Part shown: positions 15,194-23,111 of the stretch, in pieces
Numbering within the stretch: the stretch's first letter is position 1
Layout of the letters: each line of letters starts with the position of its first letter
DNA from: Brevundimonas aurantiaca
Lineage (GTDB): Bacteria; Pseudomonadota; Alphaproteobacteria; Caulobacterales; Caulobacteraceae
Assembly (NCBI RefSeq): GCF_014199955.1
Contig: NZ_JACHOQ010000010.1
Span: 1-64,000, forward strand
DNA length: 64,000 nt
Reading direction: 5' to 3'
The notes under the pieces: model-generated
What the model was told of the DNA's origin: nothing
The model's database searches: none
What the model saw: only the letters and a program-made list of their open reading frames with translations
Position numbers and translations under genes: made by a program

Positions 15194-15811
15194 TCAGGGA
15201 CGGCGGGCGATGAGATCGATCAGGGCGGACCGGCCGCTGTGGCCGGCGCCTTCGGAGACGTCGCTGTCGTGGCTTTTCAGATGCAGGATGTCGAAGTCGG
15301 CGAAGGCGTCGCGGAGCAGCGCCTCGGTGTAGAGGTTCTCGACCTGCCCCGGACCGCCGGTGCCATAGGCGATCTGTTCCGGCCGATAGCCCTGCAACAG
15401 GACCAGGCCGCCAGGCTTCACGGCCGCCTTCATACGCTCGAAAAGTCGGTCGCGCTGGGGAGGCGGGGCGAACTGAATGAAGACGGCGACCACGACGTCG
15501 AACGCACCCTGCGGCCAGCCCCAGGTCTCGAAGTCCGCCACCTGGGCGTCCAGTGTGACGCCACGTCGCTCGGCCAGGGCGAGGGCCTTCTCGACCGCGC
15601 GCGGGGCGATATCCGTGGTGGTGACGGCCAGGCCCTGTTCGGCGAGCCACACGCCGTTTCGGCCCTCGCCGTCGGCGACCGCCAGAGCGGTCATGCCGGG
15701 CTGGAGCCGCGCGATCTGAGCGGCCAGGAAGGCGTTGGGCGTCTCGCCGAACAGATAGTCCTGGCGGTCATAGCGGCTGTTCCAGAAGTCGCGGGCGGCG
15801 ACGGAGTCCAT
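15194..15811 (-). CDS. Class I SAM-dependent methyltransferase
   Basis: A 205-residue methyltransferase. It opens with WNSRYDRQDYLFGETPNAFL, a signature of the TehB/thiopurine-type subgroup. SAM motif I is TALAVADGEGRNGVWLAEQG (with the usual glycines partly changed), then TDIAPRAVEKA and a motif near FDVVVAVFIQF. Relatives methylate tellurite, thiols or small metabolites. Its place between SoxB-like and DsrE genes suggests a thiol or chalcogen substrate, but this is inference. Confidence 0.8.
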   Translation of the reverse strand: MDSVAARDFWNSRYDRQDYLFGETPNAFLAAQIARLQPGMTALAVADGEGRNGVWLAEQGLAVTTTDIAPRAVEKALALAERRGVTLDAQVADFETWGWPQGAFDVVVAVFIQFAPPPQRDRLFERMKAAVKPGGLVLLQGYRPEQIAYGTGGPGQVENLYTEALLRDAFADFDILHLKSHDSDVSEGAGHSGRSALIDLIARRP

Positions 15812-15822
15812 AAGGTGTTCCT

Positions 15823-17250
15823 TCAGATGATGAGGACGCTGACGGGCAGATCGGTCTCGCCAGGCGTATGGTCGGCGAACCAGGATTCAAGCGCGCCCAC
15901 AGTGTCGATGTCGAGCGTCCGGCGGTCTCGCCCGTAATGTTCGGGCACCCCTTGGGCGGTGACGAAGGCCACCAGATAGTCCGCCTCCGGCTCGACAGGG
16001 CGGTCTCCGACCAGCAGGCGGTCGAGGCGCTGCCCCTTGGGATTCTCAAGCTTCACGAAGGCCGTGAGACCCCGGCAACGTTTGATGTAGCCGCCCATCT
16101 GCTCATACGGGTCGGCGGCGAAGGTGCGCTCCAGATTTTCTTCCAGCATCGCTTGCAACTCGGCCCCGGTCAGCGTCGTGCGTGAGATCGGCGGATTCAT
16201 CGGCGCCATATTGTAGAGGTCGCCCAGAGTGACCGGACCCGGCGCGACGGGCGCGCCGTAGCGCCAGCCGTTGGAGAAGGCGATGTCCACGCCCGCCGCC
16301 TGCGCCGCCGCCGCCAGCAGGACGTCGTCCATCGGCGCGCTGGCCATGGCGTAGCGGTGAAGGGGGATGGCGGTGCGGCCGACGATGCGCGCCAGACGCT
16401 CGCGCTCGGGCGCCAGGGCCATCTCCACCAAGCCGGCGACTTGATCGTCTTCGGGGCCAGCGTCCACGGCTATGAGCCGATGGCGCCGCAGGCACACGCG
16501 GCCCTCTGCAATCTCCAGATCCAGCCGGCCGATATAGGCGCCGTGGCAGCCGGACTGGATGATCAGGGTGTCGCCGACGCGGGCCGGTTCGTGCAGGCGG
16601 TTATGGGTATGACCGCTCAGGATCACGTCGATGCCCGGCGTTTCGGCGGCCAGCTTCAGATCCTGCGGAAAGCCCAGGTGCGACAGCAGGACGACCAGAT
16701 CGACCTTTTCCTCGCGGAGCTGGTGCAGCTGCTCGCGGGCTTCGGCCACACCCATTTCAAACCGCACGCCTTCAGAGAAGGCGGGGGGCATCGTCTTGTC
16801 GATGATGGGGCAGGCCAGGCCGATCACGCCGATCCTCAGACCGCCGCGCTCGAACACCCACCGCCCGTCGAACTCCGGCGCGCCGTCATCCTTGCGGAAG
16901 ACATTGGCGGCCAGGACGGGATAATCCAGTCCCGCCGCCAACGCCTTGAACCCCGCCGGGCCATAGGCGAACTCCCAGTGCGCCGTCATGGCGTCGATCT
17001 TCAGGGCGTTCATGATCGGAACCAGCGCCTCGCCCCGGCTGGCGACGGCGACCCGCGTGCCATGGAAGGTGTCGCCGTTGTCCAGGGTCAGGCATGCACC
17101 TTCGGCGCGCGCCTCTTCGAAGAGGCGCGCGATGCGGGCGACCCCGCCCAGCCGTTCGAACCGCCAGCCGCCTTCGGTGCGCACCAGTTCGGGATGCGGC
17201 TCGAGATAGCCGTGGAGGTCGTTCAGCTGGAGCAGGGTCAGGGTGGTCAT
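15823..17250 (-). CDS. SoxB-like metallophosphoesterase (5'-nucleotidase family)
   Basis: A 475-residue two-domain protein of the 5'-nucleotidase family. Metal motifs: LQLNDLHGYLEPH, LDNGDTFHG, DAMTAHWEFAYG, VLLSHLGFPQD and ILSGHTHNRL. Ordinary 5'-nucleotidases have GNHE in the third motif; the (G/A)HWEF form is characteristic of SoxB, the Sox-pathway thiosulfohydrolase. SoxB is normally exported by Tat, but no signal peptide is visible here: MTTLTLLQLNDLHG begins directly with the catalytic domain. Either it acts in the cytoplasm or it is a plain nucleotidase relative. No soxAXYZ genes are in the window. Confidence 0.75.
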   Translation of the reverse strand: MTTLTLLQLNDLHGYLEPHPELVRTEGGWRFERLGGVARIARLFEEARAEGACLTLDNGDTFHGTRVAVASRGEALVPIMNALKIDAMTAHWEFAYGPAGFKALAAGLDYPVLAANVFRKDDGAPEFDGRWVFERGGLRIGVIGLACPIIDKTMPPAFSEGVRFEMGVAEAREQLHQLREEKVDLVVLLSHLGFPQDLKLAAETPGIDVILSGHTHNRLHEPARVGDTLIIQSGCHGAYIGRLDLEIAEGRVCLRRHRLIAVDAGPEDDQVAGLVEMALAPERERLARIVGRTAIPLHRYAMASAPMDDVLLAAAAQAAGVDIAFSNGWRYGAPVAPGPVTLGDLYNMAPMNPPISRTTLTGAELQAMLEENLERTFAADPYEQMGGYIKRCRGLTAFVKLENPKGQRLDRLLVGDRPVEPEADYLVAFVTAQGVPEHYGRDRRTLDIDTVGALESWFADHTPGETDLPVSVLII

Positions 17251-17258
17251 GGTCGGCT

Positions 17259-17933
17259 TCAGCGCAGCGGTTGTCCGGAGCGGATACGACCGATCACCGC
17301 TTCGAGTTGCGCCTGGGGCATGCCGCCGGGGATCAGATTGCCGTTGATGATAAAGGCGGGCGTGCCCTGCAGGGCCAGGGCCGCCGCTTCTCGACCATTT
17401 CGGTCCAGCACCGCGTCGATGTCTGCGCGGTGTTCGGCCAGGTCCTGATTCAGGCGCGCCATGTCCACGCCGGCCGACTGGACCAGACGGGTGATGTCCG
17501 CCTGGTCGCCGATGCGCGACGGCGACAGCATGAAGGCGTTATGGACGGCCTCGTACTTGCCCTGATAGGCGGCGGCGAGGGCGGTCCGGGCGGCGGTCTC
17601 CGAGACGTCGCCGAAGATCGGCCAATCCTTGTACAGGACGCGCACCTTGGTGTCCGCCTTCAGCAGGCCGTCGATCTCAGGCTGCATCTTCTTGCAGTAG
17701 GGGCAGTTGTAATCGACGAAGCCGATGATGGTCACATCGGCGTTCTCGGCGCCGATGAAGGGCGCTGCGGGATCGCGCAGCAGGTCATTGAAGCCGACCT
17801 GGGCGATGGGCGGCATGTCTTGTCCGGAGGCGGCGGAAGGGCTGGCGGGCGCCGCGCCGTTGTCGGCGTCGGCCGGGCCGCAGGCGGCGAGCGCCAGGAC
17901 GGCGGCGAAGGCAGGGGCGAAGGTGCGGTTCAT
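17259..17933 (-). CDS. DsbA-family thiol oxidoreductase, lipoprotein (ScsC-like)
   Basis: A 224-residue protein with a lipoprotein signal (AAVLALAACGPADA, lipobox Cys about residue 18) and a DsbA-type thioredoxin fold. The active site is GFVDYNCPYCKKMQPE and the cis-Pro loop QGTPAFIINGNLIPGG. It is likely anchored in the membrane, facing the periplasm, and oxidises or isomerises disulfides, kept reduced by the DsbD encoded in the same operon, as ScsC is by ScsB. It lies eight bases above the SoxB-like gene, which may be a client or partner. Confidence 0.87.
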   Translation of the reverse strand: MNRTFAPAFAAVLALAACGPADADNGAAPASPSAASGQDMPPIAQVGFNDLLRDPAAPFIGAENADVTIIGFVDYNCPYCKKMQPEIDGLLKADTKVRVLYKDWPIFGDVSETAARTALAAAYQGKYEAVHNAFMLSPSRIGDQADITRLVQSAGVDMARLNQDLAEHRADIDAVLDRNGREAAALALQGTPAFIINGNLIPGGMPQAQLEAVIGRIRSGQPLR

Positions 17934-17956
17934 GGAAGCTCCGTGAGGCGAGGGGG

Positions 17957-18751
17957 TCAGTGCAGACGCGCGATTTCGGTCGCGATCTGTTCGGGGGCGA
18001 TTTCCCCCATGTGGGCCTTGGCCAGACGGCCGTCGGCGTGGAGGAACAGGGTCACCGGAATGCCGGCCGTACCGTAGTGGCGGGGCAGCGCCATGGCCTC
18101 GTCGAACAGCACATGGTCGAGGGCCAGCCCCTGGCTCTGCAGAAAGGCCCGAACGCCGGCTTCGCCCTCGCCCTGGTTGACGAAGAGGAAGCGCACATTC
18201 GGATGGGCTTTTTCGGCCTGGGCCAAAGCCGGCATCTCGCGCCGGCAGGGCGGGCACCAGGTGGCCCAGAGATTGATCACCGTAGGCCGATCGATCGGCG
18301 CCGAAAGGTCGATCGCCGGTGCGTCCATCGCGGCCAGCGTCAGGGCGGGCGGCGCCATGGGCTGCGTCGCCGAGGCCAACTGATGGGCGGTGGTCCAAAC
18401 CAAGGCGCTGGCCAGCACAGGCGCAATGGCCCAGGCGCGTTCGCGCGTCGTGCGCAGCAGCAGAATGGTGGCCAGGATCACGACCGGCGCGACCCAGATC
18501 CAACTGAATCCGCCCTGCCAGACCGCGAGCGCCCGCCACGGGTCAGCCCCGAAATACTCCCAGTGCGTCGCCACGTGACCGAGGCGGGCGACCGCCAGAC
18601 CGCCGAAGACTAGGACCGTGCTCCACAGGTTGAAGCGCGGGCTGACCCGGCTGGCCAACAGCCCGACGCCGATCATGAAGACGAACACGCCGGCGATGAT
18701 GGCGAACCGCTCGCCCGACAGGACGAGCGGGCCCAGGGTGATGGCGTTCAT
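17957..18751 (-). CDS. Membrane-anchored TlpA/DsbE-like thioredoxin (ScsD-like)
   Basis: A 264-residue protein with an N-terminal membrane region of three to four helices, resembling the N-terminal part of prolipoprotein diacylglyceryl transferase-like proteins. It is followed by a TlpA-type thioredoxin domain with WATWCPPCRREMPAL and cis-Pro GTAGIPVTLFLHADG. It probably reduces periplasmic disulfides using electrons from DsbD. Its ATG overlaps the dsbD stop by four bases, showing tight coupling. The order DsbD-TlpA-DsbA differs from the ScsB-ScsC-ScsD order of enterobacteria. Confidence 0.83.
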   Translation of the reverse strand: MNAITLGPLVLSGERFAIIAGVFVFMIGVGLLASRVSPRFNLWSTVLVFGGLAVARLGHVATHWEYFGADPWRALAVWQGGFSWIWVAPVVILATILLLRTTRERAWAIAPVLASALVWTTAHQLASATQPMAPPALTLAAMDAPAIDLSAPIDRPTVINLWATWCPPCRREMPALAQAEKAHPNVRFLFVNQGEGEAGVRAFLQSQGLALDHVLFDEAMALPRHYGTAGIPVTLFLHADGRLAKAHMGEIAPEQIATEIARLH

Positions 18752-20646
18752 GCGGCGGCTCCGGCGCTCTGCAGGGCGGAGGCGACGTCTTGGGCCGACA
18801 TCTCTCCGATCAGTCGGCTGCCCGGCGCTTCGGTCGCCGAGGGCGACAGGAAGATCATCGTCGGCGGTCCGATCACTCCGTGCCGCTCAAGAAGCGCGCG
18901 CGCCTCGGGCGTGCTGCGCGTGACGTCGACCTTGATGAGGTCGGTGTTCGAAAGGCCGGCGATGACCGCGGGGTCCTCGAACACCGTCCGCTCGATCACC
19001 TTGCAGCTGACGCACCAGTCGGCGGTGAAATAGACCAGGGCGGGACGTTCGCGCGCGGCGGCATCGGCGACGGCGCGGTCGAGCGCCGTCTGATCCAGCA
19101 CGACCGCTGCGGTTTCGACCGGCGCGGCGGCTGAGATTCCAGCGGGCCGCGCCAGGGGCTCAAGCGGACGCCACGGGTCGTCCGCCCCGAGACTGAGGCC
19201 GACCAGCAGCAACAGGCCCCAGGTCGCGGCCGCCAGGCCAGCGACACGTGCGACGCCGTTTCTCAGATTCGGGCTCAGCGGCTGGAACAGGCCGAGAGCC
19301 GCCGCCAGACCGAGCGCCAGCGCCGCGCCGAAAGCCAGCGTCGCGCTCGGCGGCAGGATGCGGCCGGCCAGCCACCAGGCCATGCCCAGGAAGATGAAGC
19401 CGAACAGCATCTTCACCCGGTCCATCCACGGCCCAGCCTTGGGCAGGAAGCGCGCGCCGACCGTGCCGAACACGATCAAGGGCACCCCCTTGCCCAGGCC
19501 CAGGAAGAACAGGGCCGCCGCGCCCAGCCCAACGTCGCCGGTCTGTGCGATATAGAGCAGGGCGCCCGCCAAGGGCGCGGTGACGCAAGGGCCCACGATG
19601 AGGGCGGAGACGAAGCCCAGACCTGCGGCTGAGGGCAGGGACCGCCGTCCGTCACCGCTGTCGCGGGACAGGCGGCTGGTCCAGGCCGAGGGCAGTTGCA
19701 ACTCGAAGCCGCCGAACATGGACGCGGCGAGAACGACGAAGACGACAACCAGAGCGCCGATCGCCCAAACCGACTGGAGCGCCATCTGCAGGTTCTGTCC
19801 GGACCAGGCGGCCGCGACGCCCAGCAGGGCGAAGGCGACGGAAAGGCCCAGCACATAGGCGACCGAGAGCATCAGGCCTCGGCGCGTACCGCGCCCGTCC
19901 ACGCCGCGTCCGATGACGCCGGCCAGGATCGGGTACATGGGAAAGACGCAGGGCGTGAAGGCCAGAAGCACGCCGAAACCGAAGAAGGCGAGCAGGACCC
20001 AGGTGGCCCCGCCCTGCAGCGCCAAGCGATCGACGAAGCCCGGGCTGGGGTCCGGGATGACCGCCGGCGATGGCGCGACCGGCGGAGGCGCCAACGCGCC
20101 CTCATCACTCGCGAGTGCGGGTGTGGGTGCAGCGCCCGGCGCCTGGATCGCCAGCAGAGCGGCGGCCTGAGCGGTCTGCGCATCGGCCTCCCGAGCGGCA
20201 ACCTCGGACTGCGGCCGGGTCGGCACGTCCACTGTCCGCGTCATCGGCGGGTAGCAGATCGAGTCCTCGAGGCACCCCTGGTAGGTGATGTTGACCGACG
20301 TCGGGCCGCCAACCTGCGTCAGGGTCTGCGCCGATAGGGTCGCGCGACCCTCGTCATGCCAGACGTCGACGACGCCAAAGCCCGGATCGTCCTTGGTTTC
20401 GCCGGTCGCAAGCTCCAGAGGCAGCGATGCTTTCCCGCCCGGCGTGCTGGCGACGGTGTGGTCACGATAGAGATAATGGCCGGGCGCAATGTCCCAGGCG
20501 AAGGCCAGGTCGCCGTCAGCCTCACGCGTCACCGTCAGGGAGAAGGCCTTGTCAGGCGATAGCGGAGCCTGACCCAATGCCGAACCCGGAAGGGTGAAGG
20601 ACAGGATCGCGAGAGCGGCGGGCAACAGTCGGCGGAAAAACCTCAT
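18748..20646 (-). CDS. dsbD: Thiol:disulfide interchange protein DsbD (ScsB-like)
   Basis: A 632-residue transmembrane electron carrier: signal peptide (LLPAALAILSFTLPGSALG), N-terminal immunoglobulin-like domain with the CLEDSICYPP cysteine pair, an eight-helix middle domain with FTPCVFPMYPIL and GPCVTAPLAGAL cysteines, and a C-terminal thioredoxin domain with ADWCVSCKVIERTVF. It moves electrons from cytoplasmic thioredoxin to periplasmic partners, here the TlpA- and DsbA-type proteins encoded next. The start chosen is the ATG of MRFFRRLL (20646); 20652 is possible. A CTTAAG-N5-CTTAAG box lies 23 bases upstream. Confidence 0.92.
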   Translation of the reverse strand: MRFFRRLLPAALAILSFTLPGSALGQAPLSPDKAFSLTVTREADGDLAFAWDIAPGHYLYRDHTVASTPGGKASLPLELATGETKDDPGFGVVDVWHDEGRATLSAQTLTQVGGPTSVNITYQGCLEDSICYPPMTRTVDVPTRPQSEVAAREADAQTAQAAALLAIQAPGAAPTPALASDEGALAPPPVAPSPAVIPDPSPGFVDRLALQGGATWVLLAFFGFGVLLAFTPCVFPMYPILAGVIGRGVDGRGTRRGLMLSVAYVLGLSVAFALLGVAAAWSGQNLQMALQSVWAIGALVVVFVVLAASMFGGFELQLPSAWTSRLSRDSGDGRRSLPSAAGLGFVSALIVGPCVTAPLAGALLYIAQTGDVGLGAAALFFLGLGKGVPLIVFGTVGARFLPKAGPWMDRVKMLFGFIFLGMAWWLAGRILPPSATLAFGAALALGLAAALGLFQPLSPNLRNGVARVAGLAAATWGLLLLVGLSLGADDPWRPLEPLARPAGISAAAPVETAAVVLDQTALDRAVADAAARERPALVYFTADWCVSCKVIERTVFEDPAVIAGLSNTDLIKVDVTRSTPEARALLERHGVIGPPTMIFLSPSATEAPGSRLIGEMSAQDVASALQSAGAAA

Positions 20647-20668
20647 GGCCATCTCGTCGGCAAACGAG

Positions 20669-20685
20669 CTTAAGTCAGGCTTAAG
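20669..20685. promoter_or_regulatory. PmrA/BqsR-type box (copy 3), divergent
   Basis: CTTAAG-TCAGG-CTTAAG lies between dsbD (23 bases from its ATG) and the response regulator gene (24 bases from its ATG). CTTAAG is self-complementary, so the site can be read in both directions. It suggests autoregulation of the two-component system and co-regulation of the dsbD operon. Confidence 0.75.
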
Positions 20686-20708
20686 CCGCAACTTCCACCT
20701 CACGCCGC

Positions 20709-21362
20709 ATGAGACTGCTCGCCATAGAAGATGATCCCGTTCTCGCCGACGGCCTCCAGGTCGGGCTCAGCGCCTGCGGCTGGACGGTCGAAGTCGTCGG
20801 GCGGGTCGAGGACGCCCTCGCGGCGCTGGAAAGCTCGGCGTTCGATGCGGTCGTGCTGGATTTGGGTCTTCCTGATGGCGACGGCCTTTCGGTGCTGCGT
20901 TTCGTTCGCGAGCGCGACATGGATGTCGGCGTGGTGGTCTTGTCGGCGCGCGATGACAGTCGGGACCGCATTGTGGGTCTGGACGCCGGCGCGGACGACT
21001 ATGTCGGCAAGCCTTTCGATCTCGACGAACTGGCGGCGCGACTGCGCGCGGTGCGGCGTCGCCTGCTTGGGCGCTCGGCGCCCGCCTTGCGCCACGGCGG
21101 GGTGACCCTTGATCCCCAGTCGCGTCTGGCTTGGCGTGAAGAGGGGGACCTGCCCCTTTCGAGACGTGAGTTCGCCATCCTGGAGGCCCTGATGGAACGG
21201 CCTGCACAGGTCCTCTCGCGCAGTCAGCTAGAAGAACGCCTGTACGGTTGGCAGGAGGAGATCGGCTCTAACGCGGTGGAAGTGCACATCCACTATCTCC
21301 GGGCCAAGTTGGGAGCCGGCTTCATCCGCACCGTCCGCGGCGTAGGATACACCCTGCAATGA
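20709..21362 (+). CDS. OmpR-family response regulator (PmrA/QseB type)
   Basis: A 217-residue transcription factor. The receiver domain has the acidic pair IEDDP, phosphorylation site Asp51 in VVLDLGLPDGDG, and Lys in VGKPFDLDEL. The C-terminal winged helix has SRREFAILEALMERPAQVLSRSQLEERLYG and NAVEVHIHYLRAKLGAGFIRTVRGVGYTL, the PmrA/QseB/BqsR signature. The local CTTAAG-N5-CTTAAG boxes fit what this subfamily binds. Four bases overlap with the sensor kinase gene. Confidence 0.92.
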   Translation: MRLLAIEDDPVLADGLQVGLSACGWTVEVVGRVEDALAALESSAFDAVVLDLGLPDGDGLSVLRFVRERDMDVGVVVLSARDDSRDRIVGLDAGADDYVGKPFDLDELAARLRAVRRRLLGRSAPALRHGGVTLDPQSRLAWREEGDLPLSRREFAILEALMERPAQVLSRSQLEERLYGWQEEIGSNAVEVHIHYLRAKLGAGFIRTVRGVGYTLQ

Positions 21363-22690
21363 GCTCGATCCGCCTGCGTCTGTTCGCCACCCTCGCGCTC
21401 GTGACCGCCCTCGTCTGGGGCGGCGCGGTCGTCTGGGTCGAGATCCAGACCCGGGCCGAGGTGCAACGGGTGCTGGACCGGCGCCTGATGGAGTCGGCCC
21501 GCATGGTCTCGTCCCTGATGCAGGCCGGCAGCGTGCGCCCGGCGATGCAGGCTCCGGAAAGCGGGGCCGCCGATGTCTACGACCGTCAGCTCTCCTGCCA
21601 GATCTGGTCGCTGGAAGGCGATCTGATTGGTCGGTCCCAAAGCGCGCCTGCGGAGCGGTTGTCGGAAGGGGGCGACGGTTTTTCAGAACGCACGATCCGG
21701 GGCGAGCGCTGGCGCGTCTACACGGTGCATGATCGTGATGCCGGTTTCAGGGTCATGGTCGGGGACAATCTGGCCGTTCGCGAGCACCTGGTCGGCAATG
21801 TCGTCACCGCTTTGATCGGTCCGGCGGTCCTTGGTCTGCTGGTGCTTGGCGTATTGATCTGGTGGTCGGTAGGGCGGGGGCTGACCCCTATTCGACAAAT
21901 GACCCGCAGCCTTGCGGTACGGGATGCGGAAGATCTGACGGCGTTGGACGTATCGCCGGACGCCCGCGAACTCCGTCCCTTCGCCCTGGCGCTGAACGAC
22001 TTGATGTCACGCCTTGGCGCAGCGCGACGTCGCGAGGCCGAGTTCACGGCCGCTGCCGCGCACGAATTGCGTACGCCTCTGGCAGGCCTGCGCGTCCAGG
22101 CGCAGATTGCGGCGTCGTCTTCGGATACGGCCGTTCGAAGACGCGCGCTGGAGCAGATCCAGACCTCTGTCGATCGCACTGCCCGCCTCGTCACAGGTCT
22201 TCTCGTCTTGGCGCGCGAGGACGAGATGCCGGTTAGCGACGAAGATCGCCGCTGGGTGACGCTTCGGTCGCTGTTTGCAGGAGCGGAAGGCGATGATCGG
22301 GTGTCGATCGTTGAAGGTGACGCGCTGCTTAACGTGGATCCAGATCGCTTCGAGGCAGCGGCTGCCAATCTCCTCGCCAACGCGCAGGCGCATGCGGCAT
22401 CCTCAGTCGTGATCAGTTACGACCCGACTTCCGGGCGTTTAATCGTCGAGGACGACGGCCCGGGCGTGGCCTTCTCGGATCTGCATCGGCTGGGTAGGCG
22501 CTTCTTCCGTGCGGCCAATGCACCTTCCGGAGGGAGCGGTCTGGGCCTCTCTATCGTCCTCGCCACAGTGAAGGCCCATGGGGGACAGGTGCAGTTCTTG
22601 CGCTCACCAGGAGGCGGTCTCCGTGTCGAGGTGATAGTTGCTATTGAGGCTTCGGGGTCGATGCATAAGCCTAGCACGCTGACCGACTAA
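21359..22690 (+). CDS. Sensor histidine kinase (QseC/PmrB type)
   Basis: A 443-residue inner-membrane kinase. The first helix (LFATLALVTALVWGGAVVWV) and the second (VVTALIGPAVLGLLVLGVLIWW) bracket a periplasmic sensor domain of about 115 residues. Then come HAMP, the dimerisation helix with His235 in AAAHELRTPLAGLRVQAQ, and an ATPase with NLLANAQAHAAS, VEDDGPGVA and GGSGLGLSIVLATVKAHGG. It phosphorylates the regulator encoded just upstream. The signal is unknown; relatives sense Fe(II), Fe(III), polymyxin or host signals. A cysteine in the sensor domain (RQLSCQIW) might respond to redox state. Confidence 0.92.
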   Translation: MSSIRLRLFATLALVTALVWGGAVVWVEIQTRAEVQRVLDRRLMESARMVSSLMQAGSVRPAMQAPESGAADVYDRQLSCQIWSLEGDLIGRSQSAPAERLSEGGDGFSERTIRGERWRVYTVHDRDAGFRVMVGDNLAVREHLVGNVVTALIGPAVLGLLVLGVLIWWSVGRGLTPIRQMTRSLAVRDAEDLTALDVSPDARELRPFALALNDLMSRLGAARRREAEFTAAAAHELRTPLAGLRVQAQIAASSSDTAVRRRALEQIQTSVDRTARLVTGLLVLAREDEMPVSDEDRRWVTLRSLFAGAEGDDRVSIVEGDALLNVDPDRFEAAAANLLANAQAHAASSVVISYDPTSGRLIVEDDGPGVAFSDLHRLGRRFFRAANAPSGGSGLGLSIVLATVKAHGGQVQFLRSPGGGLRVEVIVAIEASGSMHKPSTLTD

Positions 22691-23111
22691 CAACGATCTC
22701 GGCACGCCGAAAGGGTGAGCTCGGGGCCGATCGCGGATCGGAGGCGGACATTAGATGTTCTCACCTCCAGCGTCTGCTGATGCAAACGGCTGCTGGTCGC
22801 ACAGCGAGGATAGCCCGCACGCACCCCACTGCTGGCTCACTAAGTTGGGCTAGGGCTTTCGGCGGCTCAGCGGCCGCTGGTCGGGAGATTTCCGACCGGG
22901 TTTCTGCTATGGGATTTCAGGAAGTGGGTATTGATCCAGATTGCTGGCTCTTCCCCTCTTCTGGTGACCATATGGTGACCAATCGTCGCTGAGATTTCCT
23001 AAGTTCTTAGAAAAATCAGCTTTATCAATAGGATAGAACGAGAGTTCGCGGCATCGAATATCCTGTACTGGGACATCGAGCTGGAGCCCTGAATTTCGTC
23101 GGATCGCGGCG
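22691..23111. other. Gene-poor junction between island and core
   Basis: No convincing gene is present in these 421 bases. Features seen: a direct repeat TGGTGACCA-TA-TGGTGACCA at about 22962-22981; an AT-rich hairpin at 22993-23017 (GATTT-C-CTAAG-TT-CTTAG-A-AAATC); and a short open frame ending at the TGA near 23092 whose last codons read NILYWDIELEP, possibly a remnant of a lost gene's 3' end. Base composition drops compared with both sides. It could be the scar of an integration event. Confidence 0.4.

Noticed and set aside
22962..22981. TGGTGACCA direct repeat as a proven attachment site
   Set aside because: There is no integrase or tRNA gene in the window and no second copy at the other side of the island, so it is mentioned only as a possibility.
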